Positions 15,690 through 24,853 are shown, numbered from the stretch's first letter. The stretch is DNA of 36,850 nucleotides from Oscillospiraceae bacterium (GCA_030523195.1 JAUNJC010000007.1:1-36850); one strand, 5' to 3'. Notes: generated from the letters alone by a model not told the origin. Numbers and translations are program-made.

Positions 15690-16888
15690 AACGACCACTA
15701 GCAGAAAAACGAGGACTTTGGGGGCAAGTTTTCGGAATTGTCCGAATTTCTGCACAGGGCAGTAAACTATATGTCTTTCTCAACGCCATGCGGGAACAAC
15801 GAATTCGCTGCTATGGACAGCATTGCAGCAACGACACCCTGCAAGGTGTCATATATGGAAAAGACTGCAAAAAGATGCGGCGGCTGGCGAAACAGTACCA
15901 AATCACGGTACAGGAATCCCCTCGTCTCACGTTCTACGAACTGCTGCACCGCTATCGTTTTCGCTTTGGTGTTCCTATCGGCATCCTAATAGCAGCCTGT
16001 TTTCTCCTTTACTGCTGTAATGTGGTCATGATCATTGAAGTACAAGGCAATGTGCATATTTCCGATGAAAAAATTCTGACCATCCTAAAAGAATGCGGCG
16101 TCGAAACGGGCACCTTTATGGGAAAGGTTCCCTTTCGGATCTGCGAACACAAGCTGCGTGCCACGATTCCAGAGCTTTGTCGAGTATCCATACGACATAC
16201 AGGAAACCGGCTAGTAGTAGAGGTAACGGAAACACCCGAAGAAGTGGAGCAAGTGGAAAAACGAGTGCCTTGTAATATTGTATCCGCCTATCAGGCAGAA
16301 ATTACCTCTGTCACCGTACGCAGCGGACAACTTCTTTGTCTGGTCGGAGAACCCGTACAAAAGGGCACACTGCTGGTCAGTGGGGTACAGGCAGACGAAC
16401 AGGGAAATATTCGTCTGCACCATGCTATGGCAGATATTGAAGGCATCTATACCATAGAAGAAACCTTCACCTGTCCCTATGAACAAGTCATTCGCACTAG
16501 TTCCGGACAGGAACAAACAAAATCCTATCTAGATTTTTTCACATTGCAAATTCCACTGTCAAAATCTTACACCCCTTATCAGGATTACCAACTTTCAGAA
16601 GAAAGGACACCGCTGACGCTATTCGGAGCAGAAATCCCCATTGCCGTCTGTCGAGAAACTTGCAGTGAATATACAGAAACGGTATTGCAATTCACGCCGG
16701 AGGAGGCAAAATTGGATTTGGAACAGCAAATGCAACGGTATACCATGAATTTTCTGAAAGATACCGAAATTTTAGAACAGCAAACCACCTATAAAGAAGA
16801 AGAGACAGCACTCAGTTGTACCGTCTCCTATACCTTAAAAGGCGAAATTGGCGTGCAGCAGGAATTATTTTCAAAGACAGAAAAATGA
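15686..16888 (+). CDS. yqfD: Sporulation protein YqfD
   Basis: This is a 400-residue single-pass membrane protein. A cytoplasmic N-terminal domain (~1-90) contains GIVRISAQGSKLYVFLNAM. A membrane segment (~95-115) follows, then an extracytoplasmic domain beginning IIEVQGNVHISDEKIL with a POTRA-like fold pattern. It matches YqfD, which is needed for sporulation and is nearly always next to yqfC. The ATGA overlap with yqfC supports the start. Confidence 0.93.
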   Translation: MKRPLAEKRGLWGQVFGIVRISAQGSKLYVFLNAMREQRIRCYGQHCSNDTLQGVIYGKDCKKMRRLAKQYQITVQESPRLTFYELLHRYRFRFGVPIGILIAACFLLYCCNVVMIIEVQGNVHISDEKILTILKECGVETGTFMGKVPFRICEHKLRATIPELCRVSIRHTGNRLVVEVTETPEEVEQVEKRVPCNIVSAYQAEITSVTVRSGQLLCLVGEPVQKGTLLVSGVQADEQGNIRLHHAMADIEGIYTIEETFTCPYEQVIRTSSGQEQTKSYLDFFTLQIPLSKSYTPYQDYQLSEERTPLTLFGAEIPIAVCRETCSEYTETVLQFTPEEAKLDLEQQMQRYTMNFLKDTEILEQQTTYKEEETALSCTVSYTLKGEIGVQQELFSKTEK

Positions 16889-16891
16889 ATA

Positions 16892-16924
16892 CAAAATCAG
16901 CCCCATGAAAATCACAGGGCTGAT
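16892..16924 (-). terminator. Terminator between yqfD and rpoD
   Basis: The 8-bp stem ATCAGCCC (16896-16903) / GGGCTGAT (16917-16924) is followed on the minus strand by TTTTGT. It would end the dgt-dnaG-rpoD message and may also slow yqfD transcription from the other side. Confidence 0.65.
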
Positions 16925-16991
16925 ACAATCCTATTTGATACAAAAACCTCATATGTTCCGGAAACGATTCCGCCTTATGTAGCGAAACCCA

Positions 16992-18068
16992 TCAGTCCAG
17001 AAAATCCTTTACCTTTTTGCTTCTGCTTGGATGCCGCAACTTCCGAAGTGCCTTTGCTTCAATCTGCCGAATGCGCTCTCTGGTCACATCAAATTCTTTG
17101 CCTACTTCCTCCAGTGTGCGAGAACGACCATCTTCCAAACCAAACCGCAGCTTTAATACCTTTGCTTCCCGTTCCGTCAGTGTCGAAAGCACTTCATTCA
17201 GCTGTTCTTTCAGCAGCATAAGAGAGGCAGCATCTGCCGGAGCCGGTGCATCATCATCTGGAATAAAGTCTCCCAAATGGCTGTCCTCTTCCTCACCGAT
17301 CGGCGTTTCCAAAGAAACTGGATCCTGTGCAATTCGCATAATTTCTCTTACCCGTTCTGCTGGCATATTCAATTTTTCTGCAATTTCCTCCGCAGATGGG
17401 TCATGCCCTGTTTCGTGCAACAACTGACTGGAAACCTTTTTTACCTTGGAAATCGTCTCTACCATGTGTACTGGAATCCGGATAGTCCTTGCCTGATCAG
17501 CAATCGCACGGGTAATCGCCTGCCGAATCCACCAGGTCGCATAAGTGGAAAACTTAAATCCTTTCGTATAATCAAACTTCTCCACGGCTTTCAACAGACC
17601 AAGGTTGCCCTCCTGAATCAAGTCCAGAAACTGCATCCCCCGTCCAACATACTTCTTTGCAATGCTGACCACCAGACGCAGGTTGGCTTCTGACAGACGG
17701 TTTTTTGCCTTGGTATCGCCCTTTGCCATCCGCATTGCCAACTCTGTTTCTTCATCGGAAGACAATAGCGGTACCCGACCAATTTCTTTCAGATAGACCT
17801 TTACCGGATCATCAATGGCAATGCCCTCTGTGGAAAGTGCCATTTCCAAATCATCCACCAAATCTGCTTCGCTGCCCTTACTGGTCAGTTCTGGTATGGT
17901 ATCATCAATGATTTCGATATTGAGCCGGTCACAGGTATCATAAAAAGAGTTCAGCTGGTCTGCGTCAAAGTCCAGTTCTTCCAATGCATCACTGATTTCC
18001 TTTGTCGTCAGTTTTCCTGTTGACTTTCCTCGTTCCATCAATTTTTCAATGGTCGTTTTTCCTTCCAT
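16992..18068 (-). CDS. rpoD: RNA polymerase primary sigma factor
   Basis: The 358-residue protein is the housekeeping sigma factor. Regions in order are: 1.1 (acidic N-terminus); 1.2 ([16 protein letters not shown]); 2 with [20 protein letters not shown] and the -10-reading [14 protein letters not shown]; region 3; and 4 with the helix-turn-helix ending [17 protein letters not shown]. The length is normal for a Firmicutes SigA. It starts 36 bases after dnaG and belongs to the conserved dnaG-rpoD macromolecular-synthesis arrangement. Confidence 0.98.
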   Translation of the reverse strand: MEGKTTIEKLMERGKSTGKLTTKEISDALEELDFDADQLNSFYDTCDRLNIEIIDDTIPELTSKGSEADLVDDLEMALSTEGIAIDDPVKVYLKEIGRVPLLSSDEETELAMRMAKGDTKAKNRLSEANLRLVVSIAKKYVGRGMQFLDLIQEGNLGLLKAVEKFDYTKGFKFSTYATWWIRQAITRAIADQARTIRIPVHMVETISKVKKVSSQLLHETGHDPSAEEIAEKLNMPAERVREIMRIAQDPVSLETPIGEEEDSHLGDFIPDDDAPAPADAASLMLLKEQLNEVLSTLTEREAKVLKLRFGLEDGRSRTLEEVGKEFDVTRERIRQIEAKALRKLRHPSRSKKVKDFLD

Positions 18069-18104
18069 GCTTCCTCGTTCCTTTCCAAGGCGGACAATGC
18101 CGCA

Positions 18105-19856
18105 TCATTGCCATGCTTGATTTTTCTTGATTTTTTGTGCAACCAACCTACGTAGGTCGTCATCTGTTTCCGGTGCAGCCGCAGAAGTAGTTTGCAGCAA
18201 CTGAATACAATCTGTAACTTCCTGCATACTCACGGGGCAAGTTTGTTTTAAGTTAAGCAATCGGCTAATGGTTCCCATTTCCTCCGGTGAAAATACCGTG
18301 CCCAATGCGGAAATCGAACAATCTTTTTCCTGCTGACTTCGCTCCTGCAAGGTGCAGAACAACTTTTGATAAACCGGTATCTCAAATTGTTCTGGTTTTA
18401 TCTGTGCAGCAACAGACAAAATTTGTTCCGGCTGCGACAGCAGATAACAAAGCAGCCGTTCCTGTGCTTTTATCGTCCTGGAAGAAACTGCCGGAATACC
18501 ATTTTGCACTGGCATAATCTGCTGTGCAGTAATCGTATGTTCCACCATATTACTGAACGCTTTTTTCTTTTGTATTTCCTGCCTTTTTTTCTGTTTTCGC
18601 TGCACCTGCAAACGCAGGACATCTGCGGAAATATTACATTTTTCTGCGGTTCGCATCAGGTAGACATCTCGTGTGACCGGATCGGAAATCTGCACTAAAA
18701 CCTCTGTTGCACGCTGCAACAGCGTCGCCCGTCCACTCTCCGTCTGCAAATCCAATCCCACCTCACAACGGTCAAGCTGAAAGTTAATGGCATCGTCTGC
18801 CCCTTCCAACAGCATCCGAAATCGTTCTGCCCCAAATTTCTGAATATATTCATCCGGATCCTTTGCCCCATTCATTCGCAGGACTTTTGTCTGTATCCCG
18901 ACTTCGCTGAAATGCCGCATCGCCTTTTGTGTCGCATTTTGTCCGGCAGCATCGCTATCATAGGCAATCACCACAGTTTTCGCATACTGGGAAATTTTCC
19001 TTGCCTGATCGGGGGTAATGGCAGTGCCAAGCGTTGCCACGACATTTTCAAAACCAGCCTGATTGACAGCAATCACATCCATATAGCCTTCTGCCAAAAT
19101 CAAGGTAGTCGTCACCGCATTTTTCGCAAATTGCATCGAAAACAGGTTTTTTCCCTTATCAAATACCGGCGTCTGTGCCGTATTCAAATATTTCGGTTGG
19201 CTGTCATCCAGTACTCTTCCGCCGAAGCCAATGACATTTCCACGCAAATCCACAATCGGAAATATGACCCGATTGCGGAACGTATCATAAAGTGTGCCTC
19301 GTTTGGAACGATGTGCCACATCTGCCAGCAACAATTCCTCTTCGGTAAACCCATTTTGCAGCAGATAACTGGTTAAGGCATCCCACGTATCCGGTGCAAA
19401 TCCAAGACCATATTTCTTGATGGTTGCGGTTGTCAAATGCCGGCTGACAAAATACTGCAATCCTCGCTTATCCCTGCCGGTCAGCATCCGGTAATAAAAA
19501 TTTGCCGCTGCCCGATTTACGGCAAAAATTCGCTTCCGCATTCTGGTCTGTGCAGCATCTGCCTCCTGCTCCGGTATCGTCATACCGCACTTTTGTGCTA
19601 ACAACTTCACAGCATCCATAAAATCCAGATTTTCGATTCGCTGCACAAATGTAATCACATCACCGCCTGCTCCGCAGCCAAAACAATAAAAGCTTTGCGT
19701 GTCGGGAAATATGGTACAGGACGGTGTCTTTTCCGAATGAAACGGACAGTTGCAAACATACGTTCTGCCACGCCGTTTTAAATCCACATAGGTACGTGCA
19801 ATTTCTTCCAGCGGACAAGCCGTCCGCAGCTGCTCCAGAAAGACATCTGAAATCAT
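18105..19856 (-). CDS. dnaG: DNA primase
   Basis: The 583-residue primase makes RNA primers at the replication fork. The N-terminal CHC2 zinc finger uses Cys37, His40, Cys58 and Cys61. The catalytic core includes the TOPRIM motif AEGYMD (255-260) and a downstream AYDSDAAG. The C-terminal part is the helicase-binding domain. AGGTGA lies 6 bases before ATG 19856. It is 10 bases after dgt and 36 bases before rpoD. Confidence 0.98.
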   Translation of the reverse strand: MISDVFLEQLRTACPLEEIARTYVDLKRRGRTYVCNCPFHSEKTPSCTIFPDTQSFYCFGCGAGGDVITFVQRIENLDFMDAVKLLAQKCGMTIPEQEADAAQTRMRKRIFAVNRAAANFYYRMLTGRDKRGLQYFVSRHLTTATIKKYGLGFAPDTWDALTSYLLQNGFTEEELLLADVAHRSKRGTLYDTFRNRVIFPIVDLRGNVIGFGGRVLDDSQPKYLNTAQTPVFDKGKNLFSMQFAKNAVTTTLILAEGYMDVIAVNQAGFENVVATLGTAITPDQARKISQYAKTVVIAYDSDAAGQNATQKAMRHFSEVGIQTKVLRMNGAKDPDEYIQKFGAERFRMLLEGADDAINFQLDRCEVGLDLQTESGRATLLQRATEVLVQISDPVTRDVYLMRTAEKCNISADVLRLQVQRKQKKRQEIQKKKAFSNMVEHTITAQQIMPVQNGIPAVSSRTIKAQERLLCYLLSQPEQILSVAAQIKPEQFEIPVYQKLFCTLQERSQQEKDCSISALGTVFSPEEMGTISRLLNLKQTCPVSMQEVTDCIQLLQTTSAAAPETDDDLRRLVAQKIKKNQAWQ

Positions 19857-19866
19857 CTGCCGTCAC

Positions 19867-20856
19867 CTACTTCCAGTTTTTTGGTACAAATAATTCTGTA
19901 TAGAGATCAATGGCATATCCGTCACTCATGCCGGAAATATAATCACAGACGGCACGGTGCAAGTCAAATCGCTTTGCAATCTGCTGATACTCTTCCGACA
20001 TTTTTTCCGGATGTTTTACAAAATAAACATAAAGTTGTTCGATCAGCTGTTCCGCTTTTTTCTCTTCCCGTTTTGCAACAGGATTATAGTATACGTTGGA
20101 AAACATAAATGTATGCAGCTGTTCCTGTGCCTGTAAGCAATCCTCTGTCATACCAATATGTTCCGCACCCTGTGCCACCACACTGCTGACCAATGTGGTA
20201 ATCCGTTCTGTTTTGGTACTGCCCAGCCGTTCCACAACTTCTTTCGGCAAATCCTCTGTTCGCAGAATCCCAGCACGAATGGCATCTTCAATGTCATGAT
20301 TAAGATAGGCAATTCGATCTGCAAGCCGTACAATATAGCCCTCTCTGGTTGCTGCCATCCGGTTGGTGTGACAGAGAATACCATCCCGCACTGCTTCTGT
20401 CAGATTCAACCCGTTTCCTTGTTTTTCAATATACGTTACCACACGAACACTCTGCTCATAATGACGATAGCCATGCGGACAAATTTGATGCAAGACCGCT
20501 TCGCCACTGTGTCCAAATGGAGAATGTCCCAAATCATGTCCCAGCGCAATGGCTTCTGTCAAATCCTCATTCAGGAAAAGGGCGCGGGAAATCGTTCTTG
20601 CAATCTGTGCCACTTCGAGCGTATGCGTTAGACGAGTACGGTAATGATCTCCCACAGGGGAGAGAAATACCTGTGTTTTCCGCTTCAGCCGCCGAAATGC
20701 ATTACAGTGCAGAATCCGATCTCTGTCCCGCTGAAAGGCGGTTCGATAGGGGCAGGGCGGTTCTGGTCGTTCTCGTTTGTCCTGTTCTGCACTCAGACAG
20801 GCAAACGGACTCAGCCGTTCCCGTTCCTGCTGTTCAAGCTGTTCTCGTATTGTCAT
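19867..20856 (-). CDS. dgt: Deoxyguanosinetriphosphate triphosphohydrolase-like HD protein
   Basis: The 329-residue HD-domain enzyme is predicted to split dNTPs into deoxynucleoside and triphosphate. The metal ligands are His78 (RLTHTLEV) and His107-Asp108 (LGHDLGHSPFGHSGE). FRRLKRKTQVF is also typical of this family. ATG 20856 was chosen because a strong GGAGGTG lies 4-5 bases upstream; a TTG at 20874 has none. It leads the dgt-dnaG-rpoD unit, a common clostridial order. Confidence 0.95.
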   Translation of the reverse strand: MTIREQLEQQERERLSPFACLSAEQDKRERPEPPCPYRTAFQRDRDRILHCNAFRRLKRKTQVFLSPVGDHYRTRLTHTLEVAQIARTISRALFLNEDLTEAIALGHDLGHSPFGHSGEAVLHQICPHGYRHYEQSVRVVTYIEKQGNGLNLTEAVRDGILCHTNRMAATREGYIVRLADRIAYLNHDIEDAIRAGILRTEDLPKEVVERLGSTKTERITTLVSSVVAQGAEHIGMTEDCLQAQEQLHTFMFSNVYYNPVAKREEKKAEQLIEQLYVYFVKHPEKMSEEYQQIAKRFDLHRAVCDYISGMSDGYAIDLYTELFVPKNWK

Positions 20857-20912
20857 CCCGCACCTCCATTGCAAACGGTTTCAAAAAACAGCGGCAGCCT
20901 CACCGCCCTGCC

Positions 20913-21210
20913 TGTGACAAATTTGTTGACAAGCTCCGTGACAAACGCTAAAAACGCTATCTATATTATTTATACCCGTGTACAACCTACTATTATACTA
21001 TTTTTTATCAAATCCAATCTCTAGGGAAATTCTTGTCACACTTGTCAACAAGGTGAAAAACCGCCCGAAATCTCGCTGCTTTTTTGTTGACAACTCTGTT
21101 GACAAGCTCCGTGACAAACTTTTACTTGTCAATAAAGGAATTAGAAATTTCATACATCTCTTGTTGACAACCTCGGCTTGTCAACAAGGTTGTCACGCCA
21201 CTTGTCAACA
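20913..21210. repeat. Cluster of ~13 TTGTCAACA / TTGTCACA motifs upstream of dgt
   Basis: Between yigZ and dgt the 9-mer TTGTCAACA or its complement TGTTGACAA occurs at 20924, 21042, 21085, 21097, 21161, 21178 and 21202. The shorter form TTGTCAC/GTGACAA occurs at 20913, 20938, 21033, 21111 and 21190, and TTGTCAATA at 21126. A 23-bp exact direct repeat is present (20924-20946 and 21097-21119). TTGTTGACAA (21161-21170) and TTGTCAACAA (21178-21187) form a perfect 10-bp hairpin. The core TTGT-N2-ACAA is itself a quasi-palindrome, like a dimeric repressor site. No gene lies in this 375-base gap. Confidence 0.8.
20992..20997 (-). promoter_or_regulatory. Possible -10 box for dgt-dnaG-rpoD
   Basis: A perfect TATAAT reads on the minus strand inside the motif cluster, about 135 bases before the dgt start. 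No good -35 lies at 17 bases (AGATTG), so an activator or another promoter may be needed. Confidence 0.4.
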
Positions 21211-21231
21211 GAATTTCCAGCTTCTCATGGA

Positions 21232-21873
21232 TTACGGTAAACGGTCTGCCACTGCCGCAAAATCGGCGTGCTGCAACGCACCAATCTGTATGGAAATACT
21301 GCCGTTTGTCAACGCAATCATGTCCGCCTGAAAGGAGGCTATGATTTCCTCCGGCACCAATAGCGAAAGCATAACGGTGTCTCCAAAAACAGCATCCTGC
21401 TGCAAAATTGGCAGCTGCGGCAGCCGATAGGACACCTTGCCGTACAGACTGTATGCCATTTGCAGCGTAACAGGATGGCAGGCTACCATCGTCTGTATGG
21501 CAGCGGCTTCCACTGCCAGTGCTGCACTGTGGGAATATGCCCGCACCAGACCGCCGCCGCCCAAAAGAATGCCGCCAAAATATCGTGTCACCACGCAGCA
21601 AACATCGGTCAACTCTTTTTTTTGCAGCACATTTAAAACTGGTACCCCAGCAGTTCCCTGCGGTTCCCCATCATCAGAATAACGTGTCATGTGGTTTTCC
21701 CGTAAAATATACGCATAAACATTATGCCGTGCTTTCCGGTTTTCCCGCCGTATCGTTTCAATACAGGCAATTGCTTCCTCTGTTGTCTGTACTGGAACAA
21801 GCGCAGCAATAAATTCTGATTTTTTTTCCACAAAAGAGGTCTTCACTGGTTCTGCAATGGTTCGATACCCCAC
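21232..21873 (-). CDS. yigZ: YigZ/IMPACT family protein
   Basis: The 213-residue protein has the IMPACT/UPF0029 N-terminal domain: KKSEFIAALVPV, ARHNVYAYIL, DDGEPQGTAGVPVLNVL and TRYFGGILLGGGGLVRAY. A ferredoxin-like C-terminal domain (~140-205) follows. The bacterial role is unclear; the eukaryotic relative regulates translation through GCN1. The start is GTG 21873, with AGGAGG 8 bases upstream. The stop lies at the edge of the TTGTCAACA cluster. Confidence 0.93.
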   Translation of the reverse strand: MGYRTIAEPVKTSFVEKKSEFIAALVPVQTTEEAIACIETIRRENRKARHNVYAYILRENHMTRYSDDGEPQGTAGVPVLNVLQKKELTDVCCVVTRYFGGILLGGGGLVRAYSHSAALAVEAAAIQTMVACHPVTLQMAYSLYGKVSYRLPQLPILQQDAVFGDTVMLSLLVPEEIIASFQADMIALTNGSISIQIGALQHADFAAVADRLP

Positions 21874-21904
21874 AAAAAGCCCCTCCTATCCTCGTGTAGA
21901 CAAA

Positions 21905-21935
21905 CAGGACGGTAAGATACGTGCTTACCGTCCTG
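21905..21935 (-). terminator. Hairpin after rpmE
   Basis: The 12-bp perfect stem CAGGACGGTAAG (21905-21916) / CTTACCGTCCTG (21924-21935) is followed on the minus strand by TTTGTCT. The T run is short, so termination may be partial, with some read-through into yigZ. Confidence 0.65.
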
Positions 21936-22009
21936 CTCCGTTGGTCTGTTTGCGTACAGATGGGATGGAAACACCATCTGTTTCTTCGCAGGGAAGAAGA
22001 TCTGTTCGC

Positions 22010-22213
22010 TTACTTGTCCAGATTAAACCGCTTCTTGAAACGGTCAACACGTCCGCCAGTATCAACCAGCTTCTGCTTACCGGTGAAGAACGGGTGGCAC
22101 TTTGCACAGATTTCAACCTTGATATCCTTCTTGGTAGACATAGTCTCCATTACATTTCCGCAATGGCAGGTAATGGTTGTCTTTTCAAAAGTTGGGTGCA
22201 GTCCCTTTTTCAT
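22010..22213 (-). CDS. rpmE: 50S ribosomal protein L31, zinc-binding form
   Basis: The 67-residue protein matches L31. It starts MKKGLHPTF and has zinc cysteines at 16, 18, 36 and 39 (CHCGN and CAKCHPFF), then RFKKRF near the C-terminus. The presence of all four cysteines marks the zinc-containing type, which zinc limitation replaces with a Cys-free paralogue in many bacteria. A good AAAGAGGTG lies upstream of ATG 22213. Confidence 0.97.
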   Translation of the reverse strand: MKKGLHPTFEKTTITCHCGNVMETMSTKKDIKVEICAKCHPFFTGKQKLVDTGGRVDRFKKRFNLDK

Positions 22214-22336
22214 GTAATTTCACCTCTTTCTGTTGTTTTTACCTGTTCCGCAGAACAGAAATAAAATACAGCAGCCCATCCGCTTGACGCAGACAGTAGT
22301 CCTGTTATTTTCCAAAAGCATGACATTACATCATGG
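22214..22336 (-). promoter_or_regulatory. Long 5' leader of rpmE, possible L31 autoregulatory structure
   Basis: The promoter at 22343-22371 predicts an untranslated leader of about 120 bases. Near the ribosome-binding site, CTGTTC-TGCG-GAACAG can form a 6-bp stem capped by a tetraloop. Leader structures that bind L31 are known in Firmicutes. I cannot confirm a match to that family by eye. Confidence 0.4.
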
Positions 22337-22342
22337 AATTTC

Positions 22343-22371
22343 ATTATACTACTTTTTATTCCGCCCGTCAA
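22343..22371 (-). promoter_or_regulatory. Promoter of rpmE
   Basis: Minus strand TTGACG (22366-22371), a 17-base spacer and a perfect TATAAT (22343-22348) form a strong promoter facing rpmE. Confidence 0.88.
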
Positions 22372-22469
22372 GTACATATTTTAATTTTTACATTTTATTT
22401 GCTTTTTATACACAAAAATGAGTTTTCCTTCCCAAACAGAAACGCCATTTTTAAAGCAACAAAAGGAAT

Positions 22470-22994
22470 TTATTTTACAAACACAATCTGATCGGATTTT
22501 CTAGGTTTCTGTTCCGGCATTTCTCCAGCTGCATGTCCCAAAATACAGCAGCCAACACCAATATAATCATCCGGTACCCCCCATTGCCGCAAAAGTGCCC
22601 GTCCTTCCGGCAATTCACTCATCTCTTTGGCACGATGAATCCAGCAACTGCCCAAGCCCAAAGCGTGAGCTGCCAGCAGCAAATTACCGATCGCAAGACT
22701 GCCATCCTCCACATAAGTGTGTACAGTTCTGTCCGCCAGCACCCAAATTACAACCGGTGCACCATAAAACGGATCTGCTTCTACCCCCATAATCGCTGCA
22801 TTCATCTTAGATAACTGCTCCCGAACGTCTGGATTCTGCACGACAACAAATTTTGTCGCCATCAAATTTCTGCCACTTGGTGCATACTGTCCAGCACGCA
22901 AAATCTGTTCCAAATCGGCTTCTGATACCGATTCACTGGTATATTTTTTGACACTCCGACGACGGATAATGGTTTCTATCATTGTATTTGACAT
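22470..22994 (-). CDS. Nitroreductase-family flavoprotein
   Basis: The 174-residue FMN enzyme carries the family N-terminus TIIRRRSVKKYT, then LRAGQYAPSGRNLMA, a central VEDGSLAIGNLLLAAHALGLG and the closing GHAAGEMPEQKPRKSD. Members reduce nitro groups, quinones or enones with NAD(P)H; the substrate here cannot be told. AGGAGG lies just before ATG 22994. Its 5' leader holds the hairpin at 23021-23058. Confidence 0.93.
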   Translation of the reverse strand: MSNTMIETIIRRRSVKKYTSESVSEADLEQILRAGQYAPSGRNLMATKFVVVQNPDVREQLSKMNAAIMGVEADPFYGAPVVIWVLADRTVHTYVEDGSLAIGNLLLAAHALGLGSCWIHRAKEMSELPEGRALLRQWGVPDDYIGVGCCILGHAAGEMPEQKPRKSDQIVFVK

Positions 22995-23020
22995 GATTTT
23001 TTTCCTCCTGTAATTTTTTT

Positions 23021-23058
23021 AAAGCAGCACCACACGAATGTTGTGCAGTGCTGCTTTT
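23021..23058. terminator. Hairpin between the beta-CASP nuclease and the nitroreductase
   Basis: AAAGCAGCAC (23021-23030) pairs with GTGCTGCTTT (23048-23057), with further pairing (CACAC/GTTGTG) inside. The T run (TTTTT) is on the plus side; the minus side has As. It lies in the leader of the nitroreductase gene and may act as an inefficient terminator or a leader structure. Confidence 0.5.
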
Positions 23059-23106
23059 TGACAATTGATAAGATTTTCTCAATAAAATCTGCTGGCAGAT
23101 CATTTC

Positions 23107-24696
23107 TTACTGTTCCCATTTATTACAAAGCTGTGTCAATTGGTCTGCCATCTTTGCCAACTCTTTATTAGAATAGCCCCTTGCATTCTGAATATAAGCG
23201 GTTACCCGATCCAATGCAATCTGCAAACGATCATAGGTTGCAGATGCCTTTGCAGATTTCGGTTTTTCCAAATAAACAGGTGCTGCTTCATGCAGGAATT
23301 GTCCGCTCATCAAATCAAATTCTGTCCCGCTATAGGGGGCATAGGCAGGAATCTGCTGTTCGTTTAACAATGCTGTAAAGGTATCTGCCGCAGCCGTTTC
23401 TCCATGCACCACAAACACTTTTTTCACGTCCTGCACATGCTGAATCCAAATCTGTAGCCCTTTTTGGTCAGCATGGCCGCTCATCCCTGAAAGCTGTCGA
23501 ATTTGTGCGGCTACCTTGACTGATTCCCCAAACAATGTCACATAATTTGCACCTTCCAACAGTCGGCGTCCCAGCGAACCAACTGCCTGATATCCAACAA
23601 ACAAAATCGTATTTTCCGGTTTCCAAAGATTGTGCTTTAAGTGATGCTTAATCCGTCCAGCTTCACACATTCCACTGGCAGAGATAACAATCTTTGGGCG
23701 GGCGTCCGCATTGATTGCCATGGATGCCTCACTGGTCACAGCGGTTCGCAATCCCGAAACACCAATTGGATTTTCTCCACGCTGTACATAAGCAAGGGCT
23801 TCCTCATCAAAACAGCTCTCTTTATTCCGCTGAAAAATCTCCGTTGCTTCAATTGCAAGGGGACTATCCACATAAATCGGAACTGCCTGATAAGCACCCA
23901 GTAAGTTTTGATCCTTGATTTGCTTTAGAAAATATAACAATTCCTGTGTTCTGCCAACCGCAAAGGAAGGAATGATGACACTGCCGCCCCGCTGAAACGT
24001 TTCCAGCAGAATCTTCACAAAATCTTGAATATAATCCTTTGGCTTTTCATGCAGCCGATTTCCATAGGTGGATTCCATGATGACATAATCCGCAGAATCC
24101 GCATATTGTGGATCTCGAATCAGCGGCTGGTGAAAATTCCCAATGTCACCGGAAACCAGCAGCTTTCTGGTTTTTCCGTTTTCCGTCAGCCAGATTTCAA
24201 TACTGGAGGATCCCAGCAAATGCCCTGCATCCAAAAAACGAATGGTAATGCCTTCTGCAACAGTAATTTTCTCTTTATAGGGATGTGCCACAAAATGTTC
24301 CAAGGAACCGAGGGCTTCCTGCATCGTATACAGAGGCGTATACACATCGCCGCCGCTGCGTTTTGCCTTACGATTTCGCCATTCTGCTTCAAACTCCTGA
24401 ATATGGGCACTATCCCGCAGCATAATTTGACAGAGCGAAACGGTTGCCTGTGTTGCATGAATTTCACCCCGAAAACCGCCTGCATACAACAGTGGCAACA
24501 AGCCAGAATGGTCAATGTGTGCATGCGTCAAAAAGACATAATCAATCTCTGCGGGTGCACAGGGCACACGGATGTTCTCATAGGTATCTCGCCCCTGCTC
24601 CATACCATAATCAATCAAAATTCGTTTTCCACAAGCTTCAAGATACGTACAACTGCCTGTTACCTCATGCGTTGCACCAATAAACAACAATTTCAT
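23107..24696 (-). CDS. Beta-CASP metallo-beta-lactamase nuclease (YSH1/CPSF-like)
   Basis: The 529-residue protein is a likely zinc-dependent RNA nuclease. The metallo-beta-lactamase motif HAHIDHSG (58-65) and later DAGHLLGSSS and SGDIGN bind metals. The beta-CASP insertion (~230-400) contains PSFAVGRTQELL, VYVDSPLAIEAT-like PIYVDSPLAIEAT, and SASGMCEAGRIKHHL. The metal motif LSGMSGHAD follows. The length and the lack of KH domains fit the bacterial YSH1-like group rather than RNase J. An AGGTG site lies about 10 bases before ATG 24696. The 157-base gap before GtrA holds no gene. Confidence 0.92.
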   Translation of the reverse strand: MKLLFIGATHEVTGSCTYLEACGKRILIDYGMEQGRDTYENIRVPCAPAEIDYVFLTHAHIDHSGLLPLLYAGGFRGEIHATQATVSLCQIMLRDSAHIQEFEAEWRNRKAKRSGGDVYTPLYTMQEALGSLEHFVAHPYKEKITVAEGITIRFLDAGHLLGSSSIEIWLTENGKTRKLLVSGDIGNFHQPLIRDPQYADSADYVIMESTYGNRLHEKPKDYIQDFVKILLETFQRGGSVIIPSFAVGRTQELLYFLKQIKDQNLLGAYQAVPIYVDSPLAIEATEIFQRNKESCFDEEALAYVQRGENPIGVSGLRTAVTSEASMAINADARPKIVISASGMCEAGRIKHHLKHNLWKPENTILFVGYQAVGSLGRRLLEGANYVTLFGESVKVAAQIRQLSGMSGHADQKGLQIWIQHVQDVKKVFVVHGETAAADTFTALLNEQQIPAYAPYSGTEFDLMSGQFLHEAAPVYLEKPKSAKASATYDRLQIALDRVTAYIQNARGYSNKELAKMADQLTQLCNKWEQ

Positions 24697-24853
24697 ACCG
24701 TTTCACACCTTTCTTTAATCTGTTTTCTTTTTTCTATGCATTCCATAACAATATGTTCTATCGCCATTACATGACAAATGGCACATACTGTGTCATTCTC
24801 TGCTCTAAAAGCCGAACACAGCTGACGACTTTGCAATAAGAAACTAACACGCC

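Noticed and set aside
20913..21210. The TTGTCAACA cluster as a replication origin with DnaA boxes
   Set aside because: Each site differs from TTATCCACA at two positions, including the conserved CACA end, and dnaA/dnaN are not nearby.
24025..24774. 249-codon plus-strand frame
   Set aside because: It is antisense to the beta-CASP nuclease, and its product has no recognisable domain.
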